Assembly (NCBI RefSeq): GCF_013087515.1
Contig: NZ_JABFCN010000046.1
Location: 124,001-188,000, forward strand
DNA: 64,000 nucleotides
Reading direction: 5' to 3'
Origin: Rhizobium sophorae
GTDB taxonomy: Bacteria; Pseudomonadota; Alphaproteobacteria; Rhizobiales; Rhizobiaceae
A model generated the notes under the pieces. The model ran no database searches. It was not told the origin of the DNA and saw only the letters and a list, made by a program, of their open reading frames with translations. Positions 44,679-52,960 of this stretch are shown in pieces. Every line of letters starts with the position of its first letter. The stretch's first letter is position 1. Position numbers and translations under genes: made by a program.

Positions 44679-45206
44679 ATGCGACTTTTCCATTTCAGCG
44701 ACGATCCCGGTATCGTAGCGTTCGAGCCACGTCCGGTTCGCGTCCCGTCTGCCCGCGCGCCCGGCCGGGAATGGCTGAACGGTCCGCTCGTCTGGGCAAT
44801 CGATGCCGATCATGATTTCATGTATCTCTTTCCGCGTGATTGCCCCCGCATCCTGATCTGGGCGGCAGCCGATACGCCGGAGGTCGAACGGCGGCACTGG
44901 CTCGGCGACTGGCGGGCCGTCGCCTGCGTCGAGCGCCATTGGTTGGAAAGGCTCGAAGCGGAGACGATCCACCGTTACGAGATGCCGGCCGAGGGCTTCG
45001 AGGATCTGGGTGATGCTGGCATGTGGGTGTCCCGCAGATGCGTCATTCCCATGAAGAGGACCGCCATCTCGCGGCTCGATCAGGAGTTTGGGCCGCGCGG
45101 GGTGGAGCTTCGGGTGGTCGATAGCCTGCGGCCGTTGAAGGGTCTCTGGAACAGCAGCCTGCATGTCAGCGGCATCCGGCTGCGCAATGCCAAGGATTGG
45201 GAATAG
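44679..45206 (+). CDS. DUF6886-like protein
   Basis: 175 residues, soluble, Trp/Arg-rich, opening MRLFHFSDDPGI and with PRDCPRILIWA. It resembles the DUF6886 family as I remember it; no function is known. About 100 bp after recN on the same strand; it may be read through from bamD-recN. Confidence 0.6.
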   Translation: MRLFHFSDDPGIVAFEPRPVRVPSARAPGREWLNGPLVWAIDADHDFMYLFPRDCPRILIWAAADTPEVERRHWLGDWRAVACVERHWLERLEAETIHRYEMPAEGFEDLGDAGMWVSRRCVIPMKRTAISRLDQEFGPRGVELRVVDSLRPLKGLWNSSLHVSGIRLRNAKDWE

Positions 45207-45317
45207 GCCAGGTAGACCGATCTTCCTTTCGAAGGACCGCAGCCTCTCTTTCCATCCGGCAATTTTGCTCTAAAAACAATCCAGATTTTCTGACCAGATT
45301 CTCTGGAGTGATGTTCC

Positions 45318-47474
45318 ATGTCCACCGAAGGTTCCGCCGTCGACACGTTGACGATCGAAGAAGCTGCCGCCGAGCTTGAACGGCTGGCAAAGGAGATTGC
45401 GCATCATGATGCGCTCTACCACGGCAAGGACCAGCCGGAGATTTCGGATGCGGATTACGACGCGCTGAAGCGCCGCAACGATGCGCTGGAAGTGCGGTTT
45501 CCCGAGTTGATGCGCGAAGACAGCCCATCGCGGCATGTCGGTGCAGCGCCCTCTGTCACTTTCTCGCCCGTCGTTCATGCGCGGCCGATGCTGTCGCTCG
45601 ACAACACCTTCTCGCAGGAGGACGTGCAGGATTTCGTCGCCGGCGTCTATCGCTTCCTCGGCCGGCTGCCGGATCAGTCGATCGCCTTTACCGCCGAGCC
45701 GAAGATCGATGGTCTCTCGATGTCGATCCGTTACGAGAACGGCAGGCTGGTGACAGCTGCAACGCGCGGCGACGGCACGACGGGCGAGAACGTCACCGCA
45801 AACATCCGAACCATCGCCGAGATCCCCAACGAACTGCCTAAGGGCGTGCCCGCTGTCGTCGAGATCCGCGGCGAAGTCTATATGGCCAAGAGCGACTTCC
45901 TGGCGCTGAACCGGCAGATGGAGGCGGAGGGCAAGCAGACCTATGTCAATCCGCGTAATACCGCGGCCGGGTCGTTGCGCCAGCTCGACGCCAAGGTGAC
46001 GGCGAGCCGCAAGCTGAAATTCTTCGCCTACGCCTGGGGCGAGATGTCGGAAATGCCCGCCGACACGCAATTTGGGATGGTGCAGACCTTCAAGGACTGG
46101 GGTTTTCCCGTCAATCCGCTGATGAAGCGATTGAACTCGGTCGCCGACATCCTGTCGCATTATGACGAGATCGGTCTCGAGCGCCCGGATCTCGACTACG
46201 ACATCGACGGCGTCGTCTACAAGGTCGACAGTCTCGAGCTGCAGGCCCGTCTCGGCTTCCGCTCGCGTTCGCCGCGCTGGGCGACGGCGCACAAGTTTCC
46301 GGCGGAGCAGGCTTTCACGATCGTCGAGAATATCGACATCCAAGTCGGCCGCACCGGCGCCCTGACACCGGTCGCACGTTTGACGCCGATCACCGTCGGT
46401 GGCGTGGTCGTCACCAATGCGACGCTGCACAACGCGGATTACATCAGGGGCATCGGCAATAGCGGCGAGCGCATCCGCGACGACGAGCACGATATCCGCA
46501 TCGGCGATACCGTCATCGTGCAGCGCGCAGGTGATGTGATCCCGCAGGTCCTCGACGTCGTCATGGAGAAGCGGCCGGACGAGGCCAGGCCCTATGAATT
46601 TCCGAAGACCTGCCCGGTCTGCGGTTCGCATGCGGTGCGTGAAAGACATGAGAAGACCGGTAAGCTCGATTCGGTCACCCGCTGCACCGGCGGCTTCATC
46701 TGCAGGGCGCAGGCGACGGAGCATCTGAAGCACTTTGTTTCGCGCAATGCCTTCGATATAGAAGGGCTCGGTTCAAAGCAGATCGACTTCTTCTTCGAAA
46801 ACGAGGACGCGTCGCTGCAGATCCGCACTGCGCCCGATATCTTCACGCTGGAGAAGCGTCAGCAGCAATCGCTGACCAAGCTGGAGAATATTGATGGTTT
46901 CGGCAAGGTCAGCGTCGGAAAGCTCTATGCGGCGATCAGCGAACGGCGCAGCATTGCGCTCCACCGCTTCATCTACGCGCTCGGCATCCGCCATGTCGGC
47001 GAGACCACGGCGAAGCTCTTGGCGCGCTCCTACGGCACCTATGCTGCCTTTGAGACGGGCATGCGGGAGGCCGAGGCGCTTGCCGGTGACGCCTGGAACG
47101 ATCTCAACGCCATCGAGGGTATCGGCGAGGTCGTGGCACGCGCCATCGTTGAATTCTACAAGGAGCCGCGCAATGTCGAGGTGATTGCCCGACTGCTTGA
47201 GGAAGTGACGCCCGAGGAGGCCGAACAACCGACGACGGCAGGCAGCCCGGTCGCCGGCAAGACCGTGGTTTTCACCGGCTCGCTGGAAAAGTTTACCCGC
47301 GACGAAGCGAAGGCGAGGGCGGAAAGTCTCGGCGCCAAGGTGGCGGGATCCGTCTCGAAGAAGACCGACATCGTCGTTGCCGGCCCCGGCGCCGGCTCCA
47401 AGCTCGACAAGGCGCGCGAACTCGGCGTGCAGACGATGGACGAGGATGAATGGCTGGCACTGATCAGCGGGTGA
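45318..47474 (+). CDS. ligA: LigA, NAD-dependent DNA ligase
   Basis: 718 residues. Adenylation lysine K129 in KIDG, OB fold, four-Cys zinc finger (CPVCGS ... CTGGFIC), helix-hairpin-helix region and a C-terminal BRCT domain (from about 640, GKTVVFTGSLEKF). Seals nicks in replication and repair. Full length for the family. Confidence 0.97.
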   Translation: MSTEGSAVDTLTIEEAAAELERLAKEIAHHDALYHGKDQPEISDADYDALKRRNDALEVRFPELMREDSPSRHVGAAPSVTFSPVVHARPMLSLDNTFSQEDVQDFVAGVYRFLGRLPDQSIAFTAEPKIDGLSMSIRYENGRLVTAATRGDGTTGENVTANIRTIAEIPNELPKGVPAVVEIRGEVYMAKSDFLALNRQMEAEGKQTYVNPRNTAAGSLRQLDAKVTASRKLKFFAYAWGEMSEMPADTQFGMVQTFKDWGFPVNPLMKRLNSVADILSHYDEIGLERPDLDYDIDGVVYKVDSLELQARLGFRSRSPRWATAHKFPAEQAFTIVENIDIQVGRTGALTPVARLTPITVGGVVVTNATLHNADYIRGIGNSGERIRDDEHDIRIGDTVIVQRAGDVIPQVLDVVMEKRPDEARPYEFPKTCPVCGSHAVRERHEKTGKLDSVTRCTGGFICRAQATEHLKHFVSRNAFDIEGLGSKQIDFFFENEDASLQIRTAPDIFTLEKRQQQSLTKLENIDGFGKVSVGKLYAAISERRSIALHRFIYALGIRHVGETTAKLLARSYGTYAAFETGMREAEALAGDAWNDLNAIEGIGEVVARAIVEFYKEPRNVEVIARLLEEVTPEEAEQPTTAGSPVAGKTVVFTGSLEKFTRDEAKARAESLGAKVAGSVSKKTDIVVAGPGAGSKLDKARELGVQTMDEDEWLALISG

Positions 47475-47508
47475 AGGGCTGACGGCGAGCCGCCAGCCTC
47501 CCGCTCGC

Positions 47509-48045
47509 TCATAGCCTGAGCCGTGCCATCGTATAGGCGTCGACATACGCTCCTGATCGAAAGCCGAAGGCCTTCAGCAGGCCTTCCTGCTCGAAGCCGA
47601 ATTTCCGGTAGAGGCCGATGGCGACATCGTTGTCGGTGTAGACAGTCAGTTCCAGCCGTTTGATATCGAGCCAGTCATCGGCAGCATCGACCATCGCGCC
47701 GAGCAGGATCCGTCCGAAGCCGCGGCCGGTGAAATCGTCATGCACGCCCATGCCGATGCTGGCGACGTGCTGCCGGCGGCCGGAAAGACGGTTGAGGCCG
47801 CCATTGCCGACGATTTTGCCGTCCTGGGTGACGACGAGGTTGAGCGCGCCTGGCGACGGATTTTCCATGTACTTGCGGACCTCTTCGATCCGCTGGTACG
47901 GCGGCCGCAAGGTGCCGGCCCGGTAGCCCGGCAGATTTATGAGATTGGTGATCTCCTCCGCATCGGACAGGCGGACGGCGCGCACGAAGACGCCATCCGG
48001 CAGGCGCGCTCGGCCGCGAGGTTCATTCTCTTCGTTTTCGGACAT
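47509..48045 (-). CDS. GNAT-family N-acetyltransferase
   Basis: 178 residues. Acetyl-CoA binding DDFTGRGFGRILL and ELTVYTDNDVAIGLYRKFGF show a RimI-like GNAT fold. Substrate unknown; an amine of a protein or small molecule. Convergent with ligA. Confidence 0.88.
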   Translation of the reverse strand: MSENEENEPRGRARLPDGVFVRAVRLSDAEEITNLINLPGYRAGTLRPPYQRIEEVRKYMENPSPGALNLVVTQDGKIVGNGGLNRLSGRRQHVASIGMGVHDDFTGRGFGRILLGAMVDAADDWLDIKRLELTVYTDNDVAIGLYRKFGFEQEGLLKAFGFRSGAYVDAYTMARLRL

Positions 48046-48325
48046 TCATGCTCTCCATCAGTGTCGGGAGGAGAGCCGGTTTCCGAAACCCTGCTCGCCT
48101 CGGCAGGGTTTTCGGGATGATCGGATCGCTGCTAACGCGCCATCGCTCCCGCGTACCCTTCAAGGGTCGTGGTGTGATGAATAAGCGCTGCCATGGTCAC
48201 GGAACCGATCATGGCAACAAGTTTCGATATGCGGGTTAAAAAGTCAACAGGGCGCCGTGTCGAATTTGCGCGGCTAGAAGCGGGGCGGTATTCCTGTTCC
48301 CGAAGAAACGATTCGGACTGCGGCA

Positions 48326-48916
48326 TTGAAAACTATCGCGATTGACTTCGAGACGGCGAACGAACAGCGCGGCAGCGCCTGTTCCGTCGGCCTTGCCTGG
48401 ATCGAGGAGGGCAGGGTGACACGAGTCGAGGAGCGGCTGATCCGGCCACGGCAGATGCGTTTTTCCGGGATGAACATTGCAATCCATGGCATCCGGCCGG
48501 AACATGTCGAAGATGCGCCGGAGTTTCCCGAGGTGATGGACGAATTCCATGAGGATTTTCGGGGCGCGACGATGATCGCCCACAATGCCGCCTTCGATTT
48601 CAGCGTCTGGCGGGCGAGCCTAGATCTCTACCGGCAGTCCTATCCGGAGCTTACCTATCTCTGCAGCCTGAAGATGGCGCAGCGGATCTGGCCGCATTTC
48701 CTCTCGCACCGGCTGAACCTCATCGCAGAGCATCTGGGCCTGCGATTCGTGCACCACAACGCCGCCGAAGATGCCGCCGTCTGCGCAGCGGCCGCAATCG
48801 AGATGGCAAGGGCGGTCCAGGCCCATGCCGTCCACGCTATACCGACGTTGATCGGCATGAAGCCAGGTCGGCTGACGGCGCAGGCCTACGAGCCCTGCAC
48901 CTGCCGAAAGGGCTGA
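48326..48916 (+). CDS. 3'-5' exonuclease, DnaQ-like
   Basis: 196 residues from TTG 48326. ExoI motif DFETAN (D7, E9), ExoII HNAAFDF and ExoIII H-x4-D (HNAAEDAA) mark a DEDDh exonuclease. It lacks polymerase III epsilon C-terminal regions, so it is likely a stand-alone repair or RNA/DNA processing nuclease. The start codon is uncertain because no nearby ATG gives the full motif. Confidence 0.83.
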   Translation: MKTIAIDFETANEQRGSACSVGLAWIEEGRVTRVEERLIRPRQMRFSGMNIAIHGIRPEHVEDAPEFPEVMDEFHEDFRGATMIAHNAAFDFSVWRASLDLYRQSYPELTYLCSLKMAQRIWPHFLSHRLNLIAEHLGLRFVHHNAAEDAAVCAAAAIEMARAVQAHAVHAIPTLIGMKPGRLTAQAYEPCTCRKG

Positions 48917-48993
48917 GTGTTCTCACGTAACCGCATTTCTTGCAAAGCATGGGTCCATGCTTATCTAGAATGTGGATTATTCAGGGAGCCGCC

Positions 48994-49488
48994 ATGTCCA
49001 GACTGCGCAATTTTCTCCTCGCCGCCTTCTCTTTCGCCGCCCTTTCCGCAGGTACTGCGTCGGCCGAAGTCGTCGGCAAGGTCGGGGTCGACTGGATCGG
49101 CAACGACATCATCGTCGATGCGGTCTCCGACCCTGACGTCAAGGGCGTCACCTGCCACGTCACCTATTTCGACCGCAGCCTGATCGACCGGTTCAAGAAC
49201 GGCAACTGGTTCGAGGATCCGTCCAACAATTCCATTGCCTGCCGGCAGACGGGGCCGATCGAGATCGGCAATATCGACCTGTCCAAGGATGGCAGCGAGG
49301 TCTTCCGCCAGGGCATGTCGCTGATCTGGAAGACTCTGGTCGTGAACCGCATCTACGACAAGACCAACGACACGCTGATCTATCTTGCCCATTCGCGCGA
49401 ACTGACGGACGGTTCGGCGAAGATGTCGATCTCGACCATCCCGCTCTACGGGCAGAACGTTGTGTGGAAGAACGGGAAGCCGCAGTAG
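48994..49488 (+). CDS. creA: CreA family protein
   Basis: 164 residues from ATG 48994 (GGGAG upstream). Signal peptide (about 1-22, ending SAEV) and a conserved CreA domain with CHVTYFDRSLIDRF. Periplasmic; function still undefined. Confidence 0.88.
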   Translation: MSRLRNFLLAAFSFAALSAGTASAEVVGKVGVDWIGNDIIVDAVSDPDVKGVTCHVTYFDRSLIDRFKNGNWFEDPSNNSIACRQTGPIEIGNIDLSKDGSEVFRQGMSLIWKTLVVNRIYDKTNDTLIYLAHSRELTDGSAKMSISTIPLYGQNVVWKNGKPQ

Positions 49489-49509
49489 GGCAGGCCGTCT
49501 CCCCCAACC

Positions 49510-49648
49510 CCCTAATCCCTGTGCTTGTCACAGGGATCTAGCGCGCCCAAGTCCTTGGGCGTAGGAAGCTCATTTCCCTAAATAGCTGGGTTGTTCACCG
49601 CGCAGACGCGCGGTGGCCGGATCCCTGTGACGAGCACAGCGATGAGGG
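49510..49648 (+). repeat. 139-bp palindromic element with 30-bp terminal inverted repeats (copy A)
   Basis: Ends ccctaatccctgtgcttgtc.. (49510-49539) and its near-complement (49619-49648). The middle holds gcgcccaagtccttgggcg and caccgcgcagacgcgcggtg. Copy B at 52166-52302 is the same element reversed. It resembles the RIME-type mosaic repeats of rhizobia. No target-site duplication is evident. Confidence 0.75.
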
Positions 49649-49708
49649 TCGTGGAGGCTGTGCCATATTGCCTGGCGAGATCAGGCCGCTTCATATCCTC
49701 TAAACATA

Positions 49709-49731
49709 AAGGCCCGGACGAGCCGGGCCTT
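49709..49731 (-). terminator. cheW terminator
   Basis: aaggcccgg (49709-49717), loop acgag, ccgggcctt (49723-49731). On the minus strand the tail is tatgttta. Confidence 0.75.
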
Positions 49732-49754
49732 CGAATTCCAGATATGAGTATTCC

Positions 49755-50225
49755 TCAGGCCGCCTGTGTCAGCTCGTCGGCAATGACCGTGTCGAGGTTC
49801 AGGAAGCAGACCATGGTCTTTTCGAGCGCGACGATGCCGCGGCAGAAGGCGCGCTGGGCTTCCGGGATGATTTCCGGCGGCGGCTGCAGGTCTTCGCTCT
49901 TGATGGTCATCATGTCGGAAACCTGCTCGACCAGCAGGCCGACCAGCTTGCCGGCGATGTCGGTGACGATGATCGCCGAGCGCTCGGAGGGCTCGGTCAT
50001 CTTCATGCCGAGGCGGCAGGCCATGTCGATAACGGGGATCACCGCACCGCGCAGGTTGATGAGACCCAAGACGTAGGGCGGGGTGTGCGGCATCGGCGTC
50101 ACCGGCGCCCAGCCGCGGATTTCGCGGATGGCCATGATGTCGATGCAGAATTCCTGATCGCCCAGGTGGAACGAAACGATTTCGAGATAAGCGCCCGACT
50201 GCTTGATGGCGTTGTTGTTGTTCAT
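49755..50225 (-). CDS. cheW: CheW-like chemotaxis coupling protein
   Basis: 156 residues, single CheW domain with the LINLRGAVIPVID and FLNLDTVI segments. It couples chemoreceptors to CheA. No other che gene is nearby, so it is an orphan cheW; it may serve a cluster elsewhere. Flanked by inverted copies of the 138-bp element. Confidence 0.9.
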   Translation of the reverse strand: MNNNNAIKQSGAYLEIVSFHLGDQEFCIDIMAIREIRGWAPVTPMPHTPPYVLGLINLRGAVIPVIDMACRLGMKMTEPSERSAIIVTDIAGKLVGLLVEQVSDMMTIKSEDLQPPPEIIPEAQRAFCRGIVALEKTMVCFLNLDTVIADELTQAA

Positions 50226-50544
50226 GGTCAGAATTCTTCCCAGTTGTCCCCAGCGGGAGAGGCGATGCAGAACCGCCGTTAAATATAGATGTGACGGCTT
50301 AAGTCTTTCCTAACGATATGTATTTTCGGATTGCCCGTCGCTTTAGAGGTAAGCTATTCAAACACATGCATTTTTGATCCATGCAGATTCCTGAGGGCGG
50401 ATTTCGTTGCCGTGGCAGTTTCTGCCGGTGAGACAATTCAACACGGGTTCGAAAACATATTCTTGAATTGCGCGCCTCCGGTCGAGGCTATAATCACGCC
50501 AGCAGTGGCGGGCGGCACATCCGCCTGGATCGAGGATCATGCCA
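50226..50544. other. 319-bp divergent promoter region between cheW and sco
   Basis: Contains a perfect TATAAT at 50489-50494, 50 bp before the SCO gene, with TTGAAT 20 bp upstream (spacing longer than ideal). AT-rich stretch at about 50280-50390. No RNA gene or repeat seen. Confidence 0.45.
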
Positions 50545-51147
50545 ATGAAGACATTCCGCATCGCCGTCTGGGTCGGTGTCCTGATACTGGCCGGGTTTCT
50601 CGGCGGGTTTACGTACTATCTCAACAGATCGGGGAATGTGGTGGCGGAGGCTCCCTTCGGCGTGCCCTTTACCCTGGTCTCCCAGAGCGGGCAGCCGATC
50701 ACCGAGGAGGCGCTGCGCGGCAAGCCGACGGCGCTGTTCTTTGGCTTCACCCATTGCCCGGAAGTCTGCCCGACGACGCTTTTCGAGCTGAACGGCTGGA
50801 TGGAGAAGGTCGATCCGAAGGGCGATAAGCTGCAGGCCTATTTCGTCACCGTTGATCCGGAACGCGACACGCCTGAGATCATGAACGAATACGTCTCCAA
50901 TGTTTCCAAGCGCATCACTGGCATTTCGGGCGCGCCCGATAAGATCGCCGAGGTCGTCAAAGGGTTCCGCGTCTACGCCAAGAAAGTGCCGGTCGACGAG
51001 AAGGATCCGAACGGCGACTATACGATGGACCACACCGCGTCGGTCTTCCTGCTCGATTCGGCCGGGCGATTTTCCGGAACGATCGCCTATGGCGAAAACC
51101 CGGACACGGCGGTAAAGAAGCTGGAGAATCTCGTCAGCAAGGGGTGA
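50545..51147 (+). CDS. SCO1/SenC-type copper chaperone
   Basis: 200 residues from ATG 50545 (GAGG 9 bases upstream; an ATG 6 bases earlier is too close to it). Membrane anchor (about 8-26), thioredoxin fold with copper-binding C71-P-E-V-C75 and H163. It helps assemble the CuA site of cytochrome c oxidase. Confidence 0.92.
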   Translation: MKTFRIAVWVGVLILAGFLGGFTYYLNRSGNVVAEAPFGVPFTLVSQSGQPITEEALRGKPTALFFGFTHCPEVCPTTLFELNGWMEKVDPKGDKLQAYFVTVDPERDTPEIMNEYVSNVSKRITGISGAPDKIAEVVKGFRVYAKKVPVDEKDPNGDYTMDHTASVFLLDSAGRFSGTIAYGENPDTAVKKLENLVSKG

Positions 51148-51215
51148 CAGCTTCAGCGTGATGGGGCGTTGGCTCGATCGGTGGCGGGCAACGGAAACGG
51201 GAAAGACCGCCTATC

Positions 51216-52094
51216 GTGAGTGAAATCCGCCTTTACGTGACGACGACCGAAAGCAAGGCCGAGGAGATCCTCGACCTTCTGAGCGCGGTCTTCGGCGAAG
51301 AAGACTTTGCCATCGGCACCACCGAGATCGACGAGAAGAAGGATATCTGGGAAGCTTCGGTCTATATGATGGCCGAGGACGAGGCAGAAGTGCGTTCCCG
51401 CGTCGAGACGGCGCTGACGACTGCCTTTCCCCAAGCAGTGCTGGAGCGGGAAGTCATTCCCGAGGTCGACTGGGTGGTGAAATCGCTGGAGGGGCTGAAG
51501 CCCGTCAGGGCAGGGCGCTTCCTGGTGCATGGTTCGCATGACCGCGACAAGGTCCGTCCCGGCGACATCGCGATCGAGATCGATGCCGGCCAGGCCTTCG
51601 GCACCGGCCATCACGGCACGACGGCGGGCTGCCTCGAGGTGATCGATAGCGTGGTGCGCTCGCGCCCAGTCCGCAACGCGCTCGATCTCGGCACCGGCAG
51701 CGGCGTACTGGCGATTGCGGTGCGCAAGCTCAGGAACATACCGGTGCTGGCGACCGACATCGATCCGATCGCGACGAAGGTGGCGGCCGAGAACGTGCGC
51801 CGCAACGGTATCGCTTCGGGCATCGTCACCAGAACCGCGCCGGGCTTTCATTCGACGGCCTTTTCCGAGCATGGTCCCTTCGATCTCATCATCGCCAACA
51901 TTCTCGCCCGGCCGCTGATCCGCATGGCGCCGAGGCTTGCGACGCATCTTGCGCCTGGCGGATCGGTCATTCTCTCCGGCATCCTTGCCGGGCAGCGCTG
52001 GAGGGTGATTGCCGCCTATAGTGGCGCGAGACTTCGCCATGTCAGGACGATCTGGCGGAATGGCTGGGTGACCATCCATCTCGATCGGCCTTAA
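51216..52094 (+). CDS. prmA: PrmA, ribosomal protein L11 methyltransferase
   Basis: 292 residues from GTG 51216. N-terminal substrate-recognition domain, then methyltransferase domain with GTGHHGTT, DLGTGSGVLAIA and the NILA motif. It trimethylates L11. Confidence 0.92.
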   Translation: MSEIRLYVTTTESKAEEILDLLSAVFGEEDFAIGTTEIDEKKDIWEASVYMMAEDEAEVRSRVETALTTAFPQAVLEREVIPEVDWVVKSLEGLKPVRAGRFLVHGSHDRDKVRPGDIAIEIDAGQAFGTGHHGTTAGCLEVIDSVVRSRPVRNALDLGTGSGVLAIAVRKLRNIPVLATDIDPIATKVAAENVRRNGIASGIVTRTAPGFHSTAFSEHGPFDLIIANILARPLIRMAPRLATHLAPGGSVILSGILAGQRWRVIAAYSGARLRHVRTIWRNGWVTIHLDRP

Positions 52095-52165
52095 GTTTTC
52101 AAGGCTGTGAGCAGGTGATTTCTCCTGCGACGTATGCGTCGCTTGAGGCAACGCGCCTCCTTCCA

Positions 52166-52302
52166 CCCTCTTCCCTGTGCTCGTCACAGGGATCCGGCCA
52201 CCGCGTCTGCGCGGTGAATGACTCCATACGAGCTTGAAGAGAGTTTGCCGCGCCCAAGGACTGGGGCGCACTGGATCCCTGTGACAAGCACAGGGAAGAG
52301 GG
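52166..52302 (-). repeat. 137-bp palindromic element with 30-bp terminal inverted repeats (copy B)
   Basis: Terminal arms 52166-52195 and 52273-52302 are complementary with one mismatch (starting ccctcttccctgtgctcgtc). Its reverse complement aligns with copy A along its whole length. MITE-like structure; no coding capacity. Confidence 0.8.
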
Positions 52303-52370
52303 CGGTGCCTGGTGCCGCACCGCCTTATCGGAACGGAGCCGCTCCGTGAGCCTTGTTGAAGACAACAAAA

Positions 52371-52395
52371 AAGGCGGTGCCGATGGCACCGCCTT
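52371..52395 (-). terminator. Strong terminator for the small minus-strand ORF
   Basis: Perfect 11-bp stem aaggcggtgcc / ggcaccgcctt with loop gat. On the minus strand it is followed by TTTTTTGTTGT, a classic rho-independent tail. The only minus-strand unit that can use it is the 57-residue ORF starting at 52682. Confidence 0.85.
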
Positions 52396-52508
52396 CGACC
52401 GGTCTATCCGGTCAATGCCCGCGAGCTCAAGGGGAGGAGCGCTCAAGCGGGCTCTACTGCATTCCAATAGGCCGGTCCGGGAGGGAGGAGACGGACTGGC
52501 TTTCAGGC

Positions 52509-52682
52509 TTAGAACGCGTAGCTGGGGGCGCCCTTGTGGCGCGTGGCCCGCTGGCCGGCGCCGAGCAGCTTGAGGCTGTCCTCGTTCTGCGGGCGGCGGG
52601 CGCCGATCACGTGACGCACGGTCTGGCGTTCGCCAGCCTGCACCGGGCTGCTATATGCGAAGCGCGAGAGAGAGGCGGTCAT
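52509..52682 (-). CDS. 57-residue basic small protein (new call)
   Basis: ATG 52682 sits behind AAAGGAATTCTTGAA, with AAGGA at suitable distance. The 57 residues begin MTASLSRFAYSS and end GAPSYAF, are rich in Arg, Gln and Gly, and have no signal or membrane segment. A strong rho-independent terminator in the same direction lies 113 bp after the stop. Function unknown. It is the only reading that explains the SD and terminator. Confidence 0.65.
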   Translation of the reverse strand: MTASLSRFAYSSPVQAGERQTVRHVIGARRPQNEDSLKLLGAGQRATRHKGAPSYAF

Positions 52683-52960
52683 TTCAAGAATTCCTTTGGT
52701 TACAGGTTCATCGCGAACCGTTCGATGACGCTTATATAGCTATTCTGAAATGCGGAGGCAGAGGGTTTCGCTCATGGGAGCCATGCGGCCAATGCATAAA
52801 GCGTGCCAAATTAACTTTTGGCGTCACAGTTCTGTCAAAATGTTGAGCGGCCCCAGGGGGGCGACTCGTTTTGTCGCTTTTTCTCCCCATCGGTTGAAAT
52901 TTCGCTAACATGGCCGGCATCCCATTAACCGGATTCGTCTCAATCATTCGGGTTTCCAGC

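Noticed and set aside
42807..45164. 785-residue open frame on the minus strand
   Set aside because: Antisense shadow of recN and its neighbour; high GC gives long spurious frames. No family features.
48211..48348. 45-codon frame before the exonuclease gene
   Set aside because: No SD, and it overlaps the exonuclease start in another frame; no family match.
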